DNA of 64,000 nt, taken from positions 120,378 through 184,377 of the forward strand of contig JADKIH010000006.1 of NCBI GenBank assembly GCA_016721305.1, read 5' to 3'. Positions 56,216 through 64,000 of this stretch are shown here, in pieces. The DNA comes from Bacteroidota bacterium (lineage in GTDB: Bacteria > Bacteroidota > Bacteroidia > AKYH767-A > 2013-40CM-41-45). Under the pieces are notes generated by a model. That model saw nothing but the letters and a program-made list of their open reading frames with translations. It searched no databases and was not told the DNA's origin. The number at the start of each line of letters is the position of its first letter. The first letter of the stretch is position 1. A program made the translations under genes and the position numbers.

Positions 56216-57424
56216 TTAGTTCTTCTCTAACTCAGCCTTTACCTGGTCATACTTCTGTGTCTCATTTGTACGTACGTACAATTGCTTTAATGACTGTAAT
56301 GTCGATTTATATGTGACCACGTCCTCAGCGTCCTTTTTAGGGTTATTTGACATAGCTTTCTCCAAAAATGGCTCTGCTTCCTTGAATTTTGCGTCAAATT
56401 TGACTTTTGCCTTCGCATATTCGTCGTTTGACTTCAAATCATTGGCTTTATTGGCCATTTCTGCGCCCTGATTAAAGATAAGTACGCCCAGATTGTAATT
56501 GAGGATGTAATTCTCAGGAGCTACTTTGAGACCGTCGCGGTACGCTGCTTCTGATTTAGTCATGTATTCTGCATATTGTGCAGGCTTTAATGCTGCCTTT
56601 GCAGCTGCATCTTCCGGATTAGCCAGATTGTCGTATGTGCTTCCCAATGCCAGATAAAGGTCCGGATTAGTAGGGTCTTTCTTTACGGCTGCATCTAAGA
56701 TGCCTGCTACTTCAGACGGACGGTTCGCTGCTAATAGGATATTGATTTCGGTAATGATTAGATTTAAGCTCTCCGGGAATTCCTGACGAGCTGCACGCAC
56801 AATCAATAACGCACTGTCGGTCTTGTTTTCAGTCTTTAAGATGTGCGCATACTCCGAATAAATACCTTCATTTTTGTAATGCATGTCGACAAGCTTTTGT
56901 AAGAGCTCTTTTGACTTGGCATTGTTATGTAGCTTACTTGCAGCAATTGAGCAATTCACAATTGCACCTGTATCTGACGGTTGGATTTTGATAGATGCAT
57001 CAAATCGATCCATTGCATTCTGGTAGTTTCCTGCCTTTAATTCGGCTACACCGTCGTTATAAATGTCGGCCGAAAGTCTTGGAATCCATAATGAGTTAAT
57101 CTCATCAGCCCACTCATTTTTAGGATCCAGCTGAAGGGCTTTCTGGTAAGATTCGTAGGCAATCATCAGGCAGTTATTGCACAAGCTTTTGTATTTCTCG
57201 CTTTTGAATAACGACTGATAAATCTGCCCCCGGTAGTACCAGGCCTTAGGCATTCCGGATGTTGCTTCATTGGCAACAGCTTCATCGATGGCTTCCTTAG
57301 CCTTGTCATATTGCTGGTATGGCTCCTTGTAAAAGTTGTAGGCTGTTTGAACCTTTGATTTCTGTGCGTACGACCAACTTACAGATATACAGCTAATTAA
57401 CAGCAGTAAGCTAATTTTCTTCAT
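56216..57424 (-). CDS. exported tetratricopeptide-repeat protein
   Basis: A 402-residue protein with signal peptide (ends near SWSYAQ). Most of the rest is TPR helices: YRGQIYQSLFKSEKYKSLC, YESYQKALQLDPKNEWADEI, LKAGNYQNAMDRFDASIKIQ, NPDLYLALGSTYDNLANPED and YRDGLKVAPENYILNYNLGV. The function is not known; periplasmic scaffolding is likely. It lies 40 bases after gyrA on the same strand, so it may be co-transcribed with gyrA. Confidence 0.88.
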   Translation of the reverse strand: MKKISLLLLISCISVSWSYAQKSKVQTAYNFYKEPYQQYDKAKEAIDEAVANEATSGMPKAWYYRGQIYQSLFKSEKYKSLCNNCLMIAYESYQKALQLDPKNEWADEINSLWIPRLSADIYNDGVAELKAGNYQNAMDRFDASIKIQPSDTGAIVNCSIAASKLHNNAKSKELLQKLVDMHYKNEGIYSEYAHILKTENKTDSALLIVRAARQEFPESLNLIITEINILLAANRPSEVAGILDAAVKKDPTNPDLYLALGSTYDNLANPEDAAAKAALKPAQYAEYMTKSEAAYRDGLKVAPENYILNYNLGVLIFNQGAEMANKANDLKSNDEYAKAKVKFDAKFKEAEPFLEKAMSNNPKKDAEDVVTYKSTLQSLKQLYVRTNETQKYDQVKAELEKN

Positions 57425-57463
57425 TTGTCTTAGTTTGCTAAATATTATGTTAAATACAGTGAA

Positions 57464-60010
57464 TTACTCAATTGGTTTTGCATCGCCTTCTGCCGGACCT
57501 TCAGCAGCCGGTGTATTGTCATCCGGACCTTCGGTACCTAATTCTGCGGAGGCTTTCTTTTCTTCTTCGTCGACCTCAACTTTTGCTACAGAAGCGATTT
57601 CATCATCATCGTCCAAACGAATTAGTCGAACTCCCTGAGTAGCTCTTCCCATCAATCTGAGCTCGTCAACATTCATCCGAATAGTAATACCGGATTTGTT
57701 GATAATCATCAGATCGTCGTCATTTTCTACCACCTTGATCGCAATCAAATTGCCGGTCTTCTCCGTCATGTTGATTGTCTTCACTCCTTTTCCGCCACGA
57801 TTCGTTTTACGGTATTCCTCAACTTCGGAACGTTTGCCATATCCCTTTTCAGAAACTACCAGCAAGGATTCCTTCGTCGCGTCCGTTACACAAACCATTC
57901 CAATTACTGCATCATCGTCGCCATCAAGTGTTACACCTTTTACGCCGGTCGAATTTCTTCCCATCGGACGAACGGTTTCTTCGTTGAATCGAACCAGCTT
58001 GCCCTTGCTTGTTGCAAGCATGATCTCATTCGTTCCGTTTGTTAAACGTGCCTCTAATAAGCTGTCGTTTTCTTCGATATTGATCGCATTGATACCGGTT
58101 AATCGTGGACGAGAATATGCTTCGAGTGATGTTTTCTTAATTGTACCGTTCTTAGTACACATCACGATGAAGTTGTTATTGATATATTCTTCGTTCTCCA
58201 GATCTTTAACGTTGATAAAGGCTTTTACTTTATCATCCGGCGACAAGCTGATCAGATTCTGAATCGCCCGACCTTTAGAAGTCTTATTGCCTTCCGGAAT
58301 ACCATATACTTTCAGCCAGTAACAGCGGCCTTTTTCGGTGAAGAACAACATATAGTTGTGTGTGGAGGCTACATAAATGTGTTCCACAAAGTCTTCATCG
58401 CGAGTCGAACTTCCCTTGGCACCGCGACCACCGCGGCCTTGAGTACGATACTCTGTAAGTGCAGTACGCTTGATATAACCTAAGTGAGAGATGGTAATCA
58501 CTACGTCTTCGTCGGCAATCATATCTTCCATAGAGATATCATCGCTTACATAAACGATTTCCGTACGACGTGTATCACCGTATTTTTCTTTGATCTCGCT
58601 GAGCTCGTCTTTGATGATCTCCATGCGGAGGTCTTCGCTGGCAAGCACGCTGCGATAGTATTCGATCAATTTCATCAACTCATTGTATTCGTCACGAATC
58701 TTGTCACGCTCGAGTCCTGTGAGTCGTTGTAAACGCATTTCCAGAATTGCCTTCGACTGAATTTCCGAGAGAGCAAATTTCTCCATCAATCCATCCTGTG
58801 CAATCTGCGGAGTTTGGGAAGCACGAATCAAGGCGATAACTTCATCGAGGTGATCTAGTGCAATCAATAAACCTTCTAGAATGTGTGCGCGTTTTTCTGC
58901 TTCTGAAAGCTCGTATTTCGTACGACGAATAACCACTTCATGACGGTGATTAACGAAGTGTACGATAAGATCTTTCAGATTCAACGTCATCGGTCGACCA
59001 TGTACCAGAGCAACGTTGTTGACGCTGAAAGATGACTGAAGAGATGTGTATTTGTAAAGATTATTCAGAACGACATTCGACACAGCATCACGACGTAATT
59101 CGTAAACAATACGAACACCTTCGCGATCCGATTCATCACGGATATCCGAAATACCTTCGATCTTTTTCTCATTGATCAGATCAGCTGTACGCTTGATCAT
59201 CTCTGCCTTATTGACCTGGAACGGAACTTCTGTCACTACAATTCTCTCACGTCCACTTGATGTCGTTTCAATCGTAGCTCTTGCTCTGAGAACAATACGG
59301 CCACGACCTGTATGGTATGCTTCTTTAACGCCTGAATAGCCATAGATAATACCTGAAGTAGGGAAATCAGGAGCTTTGATGTGCTTCATAAGCTCATCAA
59401 TCGTAATGTCTTTATTGTCGATATATGCTACCGTTCCGTCGATAACTTCAGTAAGATTATGCGGAGCCATATTCGTTGCCATACCAACGGCGATACCTGA
59501 TGCACCATTGATGAGCAAATTCGGAATCTTAGCTGGTAAAACTGTTGGCTCTTGTAAACTATCGTCGAAGTTCAGTGAGAAATCAACCGTATCCTTATCG
59601 ATATCGGCGAGCATCTCTTCTGCAATTTTGCGGAGGCGTGCTTCTGTATAACGCATCGCTGCCGGGCTATCGCCGTCCATCGATCCGAAGTTTCCTTGTC
59701 CGTCGATCAACGGATAACGAAGACTCCAGTCCTGCGCCATACGTACCATGGCATCATAAACAGAACCGTCGCCATGCGGGTGATACTTACCCAAAACCTC
59801 ACCGACGATACGGGCTGATTTTTTATAGGGACGATTACTATAGACTCCCAAATCTAACATTCCATAAAGTACCCGGCGATGTACAGGTTTTAAACCGTCG
59901 CGTACATCGGGTAATGCGCGGGAAACAATTACCGACATTGAGTAATCAATGTAGGCAGTCTTCATTTCCTCTTCGATGTTAATAGGAATTATTTTCTCTC
60001 CTTCTACCAT
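57464..60010 (-). CDS. gyrA: DNA gyrase subunit A
   Basis: Supercoils DNA with GyrB. The 848 residues hold the breakage-reunion domain with the active Tyr at 121 (MRYTEARLRK) and the quinolone-determining region KYHPHGDGSVYDAMVRMA (residues 75-92). There Gly82 replaces the Ser common at E. coli position 83; Asp86 (E. coli 87) is kept. The C-terminal beta-pinwheel begins near 500 and contains the GyrA-box QGRGGRG, which separates it from ParC. The acidic tail ends EGPAEGDAKPIE. No frameshift. A -7 element (TAAATTTG, minus strand, 60123-60130) lies upstream. Confidence 0.97.
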   Translation of the reverse strand: MVEGEKIIPINIEEEMKTAYIDYSMSVIVSRALPDVRDGLKPVHRRVLYGMLDLGVYSNRPYKKSARIVGEVLGKYHPHGDGSVYDAMVRMAQDWSLRYPLIDGQGNFGSMDGDSPAAMRYTEARLRKIAEEMLADIDKDTVDFSLNFDDSLQEPTVLPAKIPNLLINGASGIAVGMATNMAPHNLTEVIDGTVAYIDNKDITIDELMKHIKAPDFPTSGIIYGYSGVKEAYHTGRGRIVLRARATIETTSSGRERIVVTEVPFQVNKAEMIKRTADLINEKKIEGISDIRDESDREGVRIVYELRRDAVSNVVLNNLYKYTSLQSSFSVNNVALVHGRPMTLNLKDLIVHFVNHRHEVVIRRTKYELSEAEKRAHILEGLLIALDHLDEVIALIRASQTPQIAQDGLMEKFALSEIQSKAILEMRLQRLTGLERDKIRDEYNELMKLIEYYRSVLASEDLRMEIIKDELSEIKEKYGDTRRTEIVYVSDDISMEDMIADEDVVITISHLGYIKRTALTEYRTQGRGGRGAKGSSTRDEDFVEHIYVASTHNYMLFFTEKGRCYWLKVYGIPEGNKTSKGRAIQNLISLSPDDKVKAFINVKDLENEEYINNNFIVMCTKNGTIKKTSLEAYSRPRLTGINAINIEENDSLLEARLTNGTNEIMLATSKGKLVRFNEETVRPMGRNSTGVKGVTLDGDDDAVIGMVCVTDATKESLLVVSEKGYGKRSEVEEYRKTNRGGKGVKTINMTEKTGNLIAIKVVENDDDLMIINKSGITIRMNVDELRLMGRATQGVRLIRLDDDDEIASVAKVEVDEEEKKASAELGTEGPDDNTPAAEGPAEGDAKPIE

Positions 60011-60122
60011 AATTGTTTATTCTGATTATTGTTGATGCGATTTAATTCAGGCTATTGTGGCCATCAGATTGATTAACTTTTGAAAGACAAATTTCAGTCG
60101 GCTTTCTTTGACGTAAAGCTGA

Positions 60123-60130
60123 CAAATTTA
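60123..60130 (-). promoter_or_regulatory. -7 element TAAATTTG upstream of gyrA
   Basis: Perfect match on the minus strand, 113 bases before the gyrA ATG. No -33 TTG at usual spacing, so the call is tentative. Confidence 0.35.
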
Positions 60131-60271
60131 TTCGTCCGGAATACACTAAAACCCGCATCCGGCCGTCTTTTAAAAGAGGCCCGAATTTACAAAAAATCCC
60201 CGAAAACCATGCTTTTCTAACCAACAGATTTTTGTTGAAAAGTATGCCTGTCCAAGTGGCAGTCCGGCCCC

Positions 60272-60316
60272 AATTGCACGTTAATTGCACGGCAAACAAA
60301 CTAATCGCTAAATTTG
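60272..60316 (+). promoter_or_regulatory. clpC promoter TTG-N21-TAAATTTG with an 11-base direct repeat
   Basis: TTG at 60285-60287 and TAAATTTG at 60309-60316 have a 21-base spacer. AATTGCACG occurs twice, at 60272-60280 and 60283-60291, 11 bases apart, covering the -33 element. It may be an operator for a stress regulator. About 76 bases remain to the ATG. Confidence 0.65.
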
Positions 60317-60392
60317 TTGATATCTTACAGTTCATCAACAAAACCTTAGGCGGAAGTCATCGTTACACCATAACCCACTAATATATCAATTT

Positions 60393-62960
60393 ATGGAAGC
60401 AAAATTCTCTCCCCGTGTGAAAGACGTGATCACCTTCAGTCGTGAAGAAGCTCTACGTCTTGGCCATGATTACATCGGAACGGAGCACCTCCTACTCGGT
60501 CTTATCCGTGAAGGTGAAGGTATGGCAATAAAGATTCTGAAATCACTCGGGATCAACCTGGCTGAACTGCGTAAATCAGTCGAAAATTCTGTTAAAGGCA
60601 GTTCGACCACGATCAATAATCTCAGCAATATTCCTCTGACCAAGCAAGCTGAAAAAGCTCTTAAAATCACTTACCTCGAGGCGAAAGTTTTCAAGAGTGA
60701 TGTGATTGGTACAGAACATCTCCTCCTTTCTATTCTGAAGGACGAAGACAATATTGCCACTCAGATTCTGAATCAATACGGAATCAATTATGAAATCGTG
60801 AAAGAAGAGCTGGATGTTATCAAATCTAACTTCCGTTCAGAATCGCCTTCTAATCCGGGCGAAGACGATCCGTATGCAAAAGATGATGAAGGTGGTAGCG
60901 GAATGGCTTCTAAGAAAGGTACTGATTCGAAATCTAAAACTCCGGTTTTGGATAATTTCGGTCGTGATCTTACAAAAGCCGCTGAGGATGGTCGCCTCGA
61001 CCCTATCGTTGGCCGTGAAAAGGAAATTGAGCGTGTTTCTCAAATCCTTTCTCGTCGTAAAAAGAACAATCCGATTCTTATCGGTGAACCTGGTGTTGGT
61101 AAATCTGCCATCGCCGAAGGTTTAGCGCTGCGAATCGTTCAACGTAAAGTATCTCGTGTACTTTTCAATAAACGTATCGTTACTCTTGATCTTGCTTCTC
61201 TCGTTGCCGGTACTAAATACCGTGGTCAATTCGAAGAGCGAATGAAAGCTGTAATGAATGAATTGGAAAAATCTCCGGATGTAATCCTCTTCATCGACGA
61301 AATCCATACAATCATTGGTGCCGGTGGTGCTTCCGGTTCTTTAGATGCATCTAACATGTTCAAACCTGCGCTGGCCCGCGGTGAGATTCAATGTATCGGT
61401 GCTACTACTTTGGATGAATATCGTCAGTATATCGAGAAAGATGGCGCTTTAGATCGTCGTTTCCAACGTGTATTGGTAGAGCCTGCCTCTGTTGATGAGT
61501 CAATGGAGATTCTTGAAAACATTAAAGAGCGTTACGAAGAGCATCACAATGTAAATTACACACCTGAAGCAATTAAGGCATGTGTTACACTGACGGCTCG
61601 TTATATCACTGATCGTTTCCTTCCGGATAAAGCTATTGATGCTTTGGATGAAGCCGGCTCGCGTGTTCACATCACAAATATTCACGTTCCTAAAAATATC
61701 CTCGAACTTGAAGGGAAAGTTGCAGATATTAAGAACGAGAAAAATCGTGTTGTTCGCAGCCAGAAATATGAAGAAGCAGCTAAACTCCGTGATACTGAAA
61801 AGCAATTGCTCGAGCAATTAGAGAATGCAAAACGTATCTGGGAAGAAGAAACTAAGACGCATCGCTATACTGTAAATGCTACGGACGTTGCTGAAGTTGT
61901 GGCAATGATGACCGGTATCCCTGTTACTCGTGTTGCTCAGACTGAAAGTCACCGCTTGGTGAAAATGGCTGATGAACTCAGAGGAAAAGTAATCGGACAG
62001 GATAACGCAATTTCAAAGGTTGTAAAAGCAATTCAACGTAAATCGCGCGGATTGAAAGATCCGAATAAACCGATCGGAACATTCATCTTCTTAGGCCCTA
62101 CCGGTGTCGGTAAGACTGAATTAGCGAAGGTGATTGCAAAATACCTGTTCGACTCTGAAGAATCGCTCATTCGTATTGATATGAGTGAATACATGGAGAA
62201 ATTTGCCATCAGTCGTTTGATTGGTGCGCCTCCGGGATATGTTGGTTACGAAGAAGGTGGTCAGTTGACTGAAAAAGTTCGCCGTAAACCTTATGCCGTA
62301 GTTCTCCTCGATGAAATCGAGAAAGCTCACCCGGATGTATTTAATCTCCTCCTCCAGGTTTTGGATGAAGGTATGCTGACAGACAGCTTAGGTCGTAAAG
62401 TAGACTTCAAGAATACAATTATGATCATGACGTCGAACATCGGTTCTCGTCAATTGAAAGACTTCGGACAAGGTGTTGGTTTCGCTACTAATGCTAAGAC
62501 CAGCGGCGCTGATGACCACTCTCGCGGTGTTATCGAAAACGCTTTGAAGAAAGCCTTCGCTCCTGAATTCCTCAACCGTATCGACGATGTGGTTATGTTC
62601 AACTCTCTCGAGAAAGAACACATTCACAAAATCATCGATGTGGAATTGGTTCACCTCTTCAAGAGAATCACTGAGCTTGGTTATAAAATCCAACTTTCTG
62701 ATGACGCGAAAGATTATATCGCCGATCATGGCTTCGATAGTAACTACGGTGCGCGTCCATTGAAACGTGCGATTCAGAAATACCTCGAAGATCCACTGGC
62801 TGAAGAGATCATTAAAGCCGAAATGACAGAAGGAGATATTATCGACGTCACTTTCGATAAAGAGACAAGCTCGCTTAAGATCAATGTCATTAAAGCGAAT
62901 GCTCCGACTCCTCCACCGCCGGCTAAATCAGGTGGTACACGTAAAAAGAAAGAAGAATAA
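60393..62960 (+). CDS. clpC: ATP-dependent Clp protease ATPase ClpC
   Basis: AAA+ unfoldase that feeds proteins to ClpP. The 855 residues start with two Clp N-domain repeats (1-145; HDYIGTEHLLLGLIREGEGM and IGTEHLLLSILKDEDN). The first AAA+ module has Walker A GEPGVGKS (231-238) and Walker B VILFIDEIHT. A UVR-like coiled segment is near 457-480 (EEAAKLRDTEKQLLEQLENA). The second module has GPTGVGKTE (about 568-576) and VVLLDEIEKAHPDVFN. A Pro/Lys-rich tail (PTPPPPAKSGGTRKKKEE) ends the protein. No CtsR or McsB genes are adjacent. Confidence 0.98.
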   Translation: MEAKFSPRVKDVITFSREEALRLGHDYIGTEHLLLGLIREGEGMAIKILKSLGINLAELRKSVENSVKGSSTTINNLSNIPLTKQAEKALKITYLEAKVFKSDVIGTEHLLLSILKDEDNIATQILNQYGINYEIVKEELDVIKSNFRSESPSNPGEDDPYAKDDEGGSGMASKKGTDSKSKTPVLDNFGRDLTKAAEDGRLDPIVGREKEIERVSQILSRRKKNNPILIGEPGVGKSAIAEGLALRIVQRKVSRVLFNKRIVTLDLASLVAGTKYRGQFEERMKAVMNELEKSPDVILFIDEIHTIIGAGGASGSLDASNMFKPALARGEIQCIGATTLDEYRQYIEKDGALDRRFQRVLVEPASVDESMEILENIKERYEEHHNVNYTPEAIKACVTLTARYITDRFLPDKAIDALDEAGSRVHITNIHVPKNILELEGKVADIKNEKNRVVRSQKYEEAAKLRDTEKQLLEQLENAKRIWEEETKTHRYTVNATDVAEVVAMMTGIPVTRVAQTESHRLVKMADELRGKVIGQDNAISKVVKAIQRKSRGLKDPNKPIGTFIFLGPTGVGKTELAKVIAKYLFDSEESLIRIDMSEYMEKFAISRLIGAPPGYVGYEEGGQLTEKVRRKPYAVVLLDEIEKAHPDVFNLLLQVLDEGMLTDSLGRKVDFKNTIMIMTSNIGSRQLKDFGQGVGFATNAKTSGADDHSRGVIENALKKAFAPEFLNRIDDVVMFNSLEKEHIHKIIDVELVHLFKRITELGYKIQLSDDAKDYIADHGFDSNYGARPLKRAIQKYLEDPLAEEIIKAEMTEGDIIDVTFDKETSSLKINVIKANAPTPPPPAKSGGTRKKKEE

Positions 62961-62970
62961 GCTTCAAATA

Positions 62971-62998
62971 AAAAGCCCCACATTGTGGGGCTTTTTTT
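62971..62998. terminator. bidirectional terminator between clpC and fabI
   Basis: Perfect stem AAAAGCCCCAC/GTGGGGCTTTT, loop ATT, with a T-run on both strands. Confidence 0.93.
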
Positions 62999-63025
62999 AT
63001 GACTGATAATTATTGTGATCGATAA

Positions 63026-63840
63026 TTATGATTGGAATTTATTCATGACCTCGAAGCTTACGCCTGTCGTCGAATATCCGCCATCGTGGAAGAGGTTCTG
63101 CATAGTCACCATTCTGGTCAGGTCGGAGAATAAAGTCACGCAGTAATCAGCGCAAGCGTCGGCACTGGCATTTCCTAATGGAGAAAGCGCATCAGCGAAA
63201 TTATAGAAGTCTTCGAAGCCTTTAATACCGCTTCCTGCAGTCGTTTTAGTTGGCGATTGAGAAATAGTGTTTACACGAACTTTCTTTGCTTTACCATAGT
63301 GATAGCCGAAACTACGGGCAATTGACTCAAGCATGGCTTTGATATCGGCCATATCCGTATAGAACGGATACGTACGTTGTGCGGCGATATAAGACAAGGC
63401 AACCACGCTACCCCATTCGTTAATCGCGTCCATTTTCATGGCAACGCTTAACATCTTATGCAAAGAGAAAATGCAGATACATCTACTCCTTTAGAGAAGT
63501 ACTCGTAATTGCTTTCTGTATAAGGAACATTTTTACGGATGTTGACAGACATTCCGATTGAGTGCAATACAAAATCGAGTTTGCCACCCATGTGATCCAT
63601 TGATTTCTGATAGAGATTGGTAATGTCTTCAACAGAAGTTGCATCGGCAGGAATAATCTCTGCTCCTGTTTCTTCGGCAAGTTTTTTTATCTCGCCCATT
63701 CGCATAGCAATTGGAGCGTTTGTCAGGACGATCTGTGCACCTTCCTGGTGACAACGCTGAGCAACTTTCCATGCAATTGAGTTAGAATCAAGAGCTCCGC
63801 TGATGATTCCACGTTTACCTTTCAAGAGTTGATTCGACAT
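63026..63840 (-). CDS. fabI: enoyl-ACP reductase FabI, one frameshift
   Basis: Last reduction step of fatty-acid elongation, NAD(P)H-dependent. The expected length of about 271 residues is restored when the frames meet near 63455-63470. N-terminal part: LLKGKRGIISGALDSNSIAW (cofactor loop), DATSVEDITNLYQKSMDHMG, LDFVLHSIGMS. C-terminal part: HKMLSVAMKMDAINEWGSVV, then SYIAAQRTYPFYTDMADIKA (the Tyr-x6-Lys type pair is in FYTDMADIKAML-like order), SQSPTKTTAGSGIKGF and MQNLFHDGGYS. The break after DVSAFSL removes one base. This gene is usually essential, so the shift is probably a sequence error. The terminator at 62971 follows it. Confidence 0.92.
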
Positions 63841-63885
63841 ACGATTTATAAATTTCCGACAAATATACTTTTTCAGAAGAATTCC

Positions 63886-64000
63886 TCAATGTATTACTAA
63901 AAACTTACCCCCAATCATCTGACCCTTATGGCTTTTGATGGAATAATAGTAGATGCCGGGGACCCAATCTGCAACCGAAAGGCTGATTTCTGTGCGGTTT
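63886..64000 (-). CDS. C-terminal end of a T9SS-sorted protein, cut by the window edge
   Basis: The last 37 codons end in VADWVPGIYYYSIKSHKGQM and GGKFLVIH, then TGA at 63886-63888. The pattern WxPGIYYYxI...GKFLVI is the end of a type A T9SS sorting domain. The rest of the gene lies beyond the right edge. It starts 45 bases upstream of fabI. Confidence 0.65.
   Translation of the reverse strand, partial: NRTEISLSVADWVPGIYYYSIKSHKGQMIGGKFLVIH

Noticed and set aside
60042..60341. 99-residue open frame on the minus strand between gyrA and clpC
   Set aside because: It overlaps the clpC promoter and gyrA leader and shows no recognisable domain.

Overview
The window is a piece of a Bacteroidota chromosome, with moderate GC and dense gene packing. 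The evidence is a SusC/SusD pair, several proteins with type IX secretion (T9SS) C-terminal sorting domains, a bshC-like gene, few Shine-Dalgarno sites, and many promoters with the Bacteroidota -7 element TAnnTTTG. No rRNA, tRNA, CRISPR array, prophage or insertion sequence was seen. Order or genus cannot be fixed from the sequence alone.

Layout. 0-13 kb: partial DnaQ-type exonuclease, TPR/beta-propeller protein, 2-oxoacid dehydrogenase E2, a GT2 glycosyltransferase fused to a degenerate sugar-transferase module, recR, a sodium/solute symporter, a LysM/RlpA-like protein, 3-hydroxyacyl-CoA dehydrogenase, and an overlapping trio (Gfo/Idh/MocA oxidoreductase, lipoprotein, polyprenyl-phosphate sugar transferase) that looks like a surface-glycan operon. 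13-24 kb: pcm, susD/susC, an outer-membrane barrel protein, smpB, an Nramp-UspA fusion with its MntR/DtxR-type regulator, and pyrD. 24-31 kb: a phosphate block of porin-pstS-pstC-pstA-pstB-phoU, preceded by a receiver-only response regulator and a 115-residue unknown protein. 31-37 kb: mltG, a phosphohexomutase, an AIM24-family protein and a large T9SS protein. 37-50 kb: a membrane protein, a broken acyltransferase-like gene, two very large secreted proteins, a badly frameshifted bshC and a secreted phosphoesterase. 50-64 kb: guaA, a LysM/binding-protein fusion, hemF, tandem repeats, a 48-residue membrane protein, a glucosaminidase, a TPR protein, gyrA, clpC, fabI and the end of another T9SS protein.

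Most notable signal. Three promoters in the phosphate block share one geometry on the minus strand: three or four copies of a 7-base unit like TAACATT repeated every 11 bases, then exactly 7 bases, then a -7-like element. This is the layout of a Pho box. It precedes the porin-pst-phoU operon, the receiver-only regulator and the unknown 115-residue gene, so these look like one phosphate-starvation regulon with two uncharacterised members. PstC of the same operon carries a periplasmic insert that resembles part of its own PstS.

Two other themes run through the window. First, heptanucleotide tandem repeats with a shared AGTCAA anchor sit at or beside gene ends, and at one locus they supply the stop codons of two convergent genes. 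Second, about ten otherwise well-conserved genes, including the normally essential fabI and the housekeeping gene guaA, are split by single-base frameshifts, most densely at 38-53 kb. Indel errors of the sequence are the likeliest cause, so these are annotated as whole genes with frameshifts.
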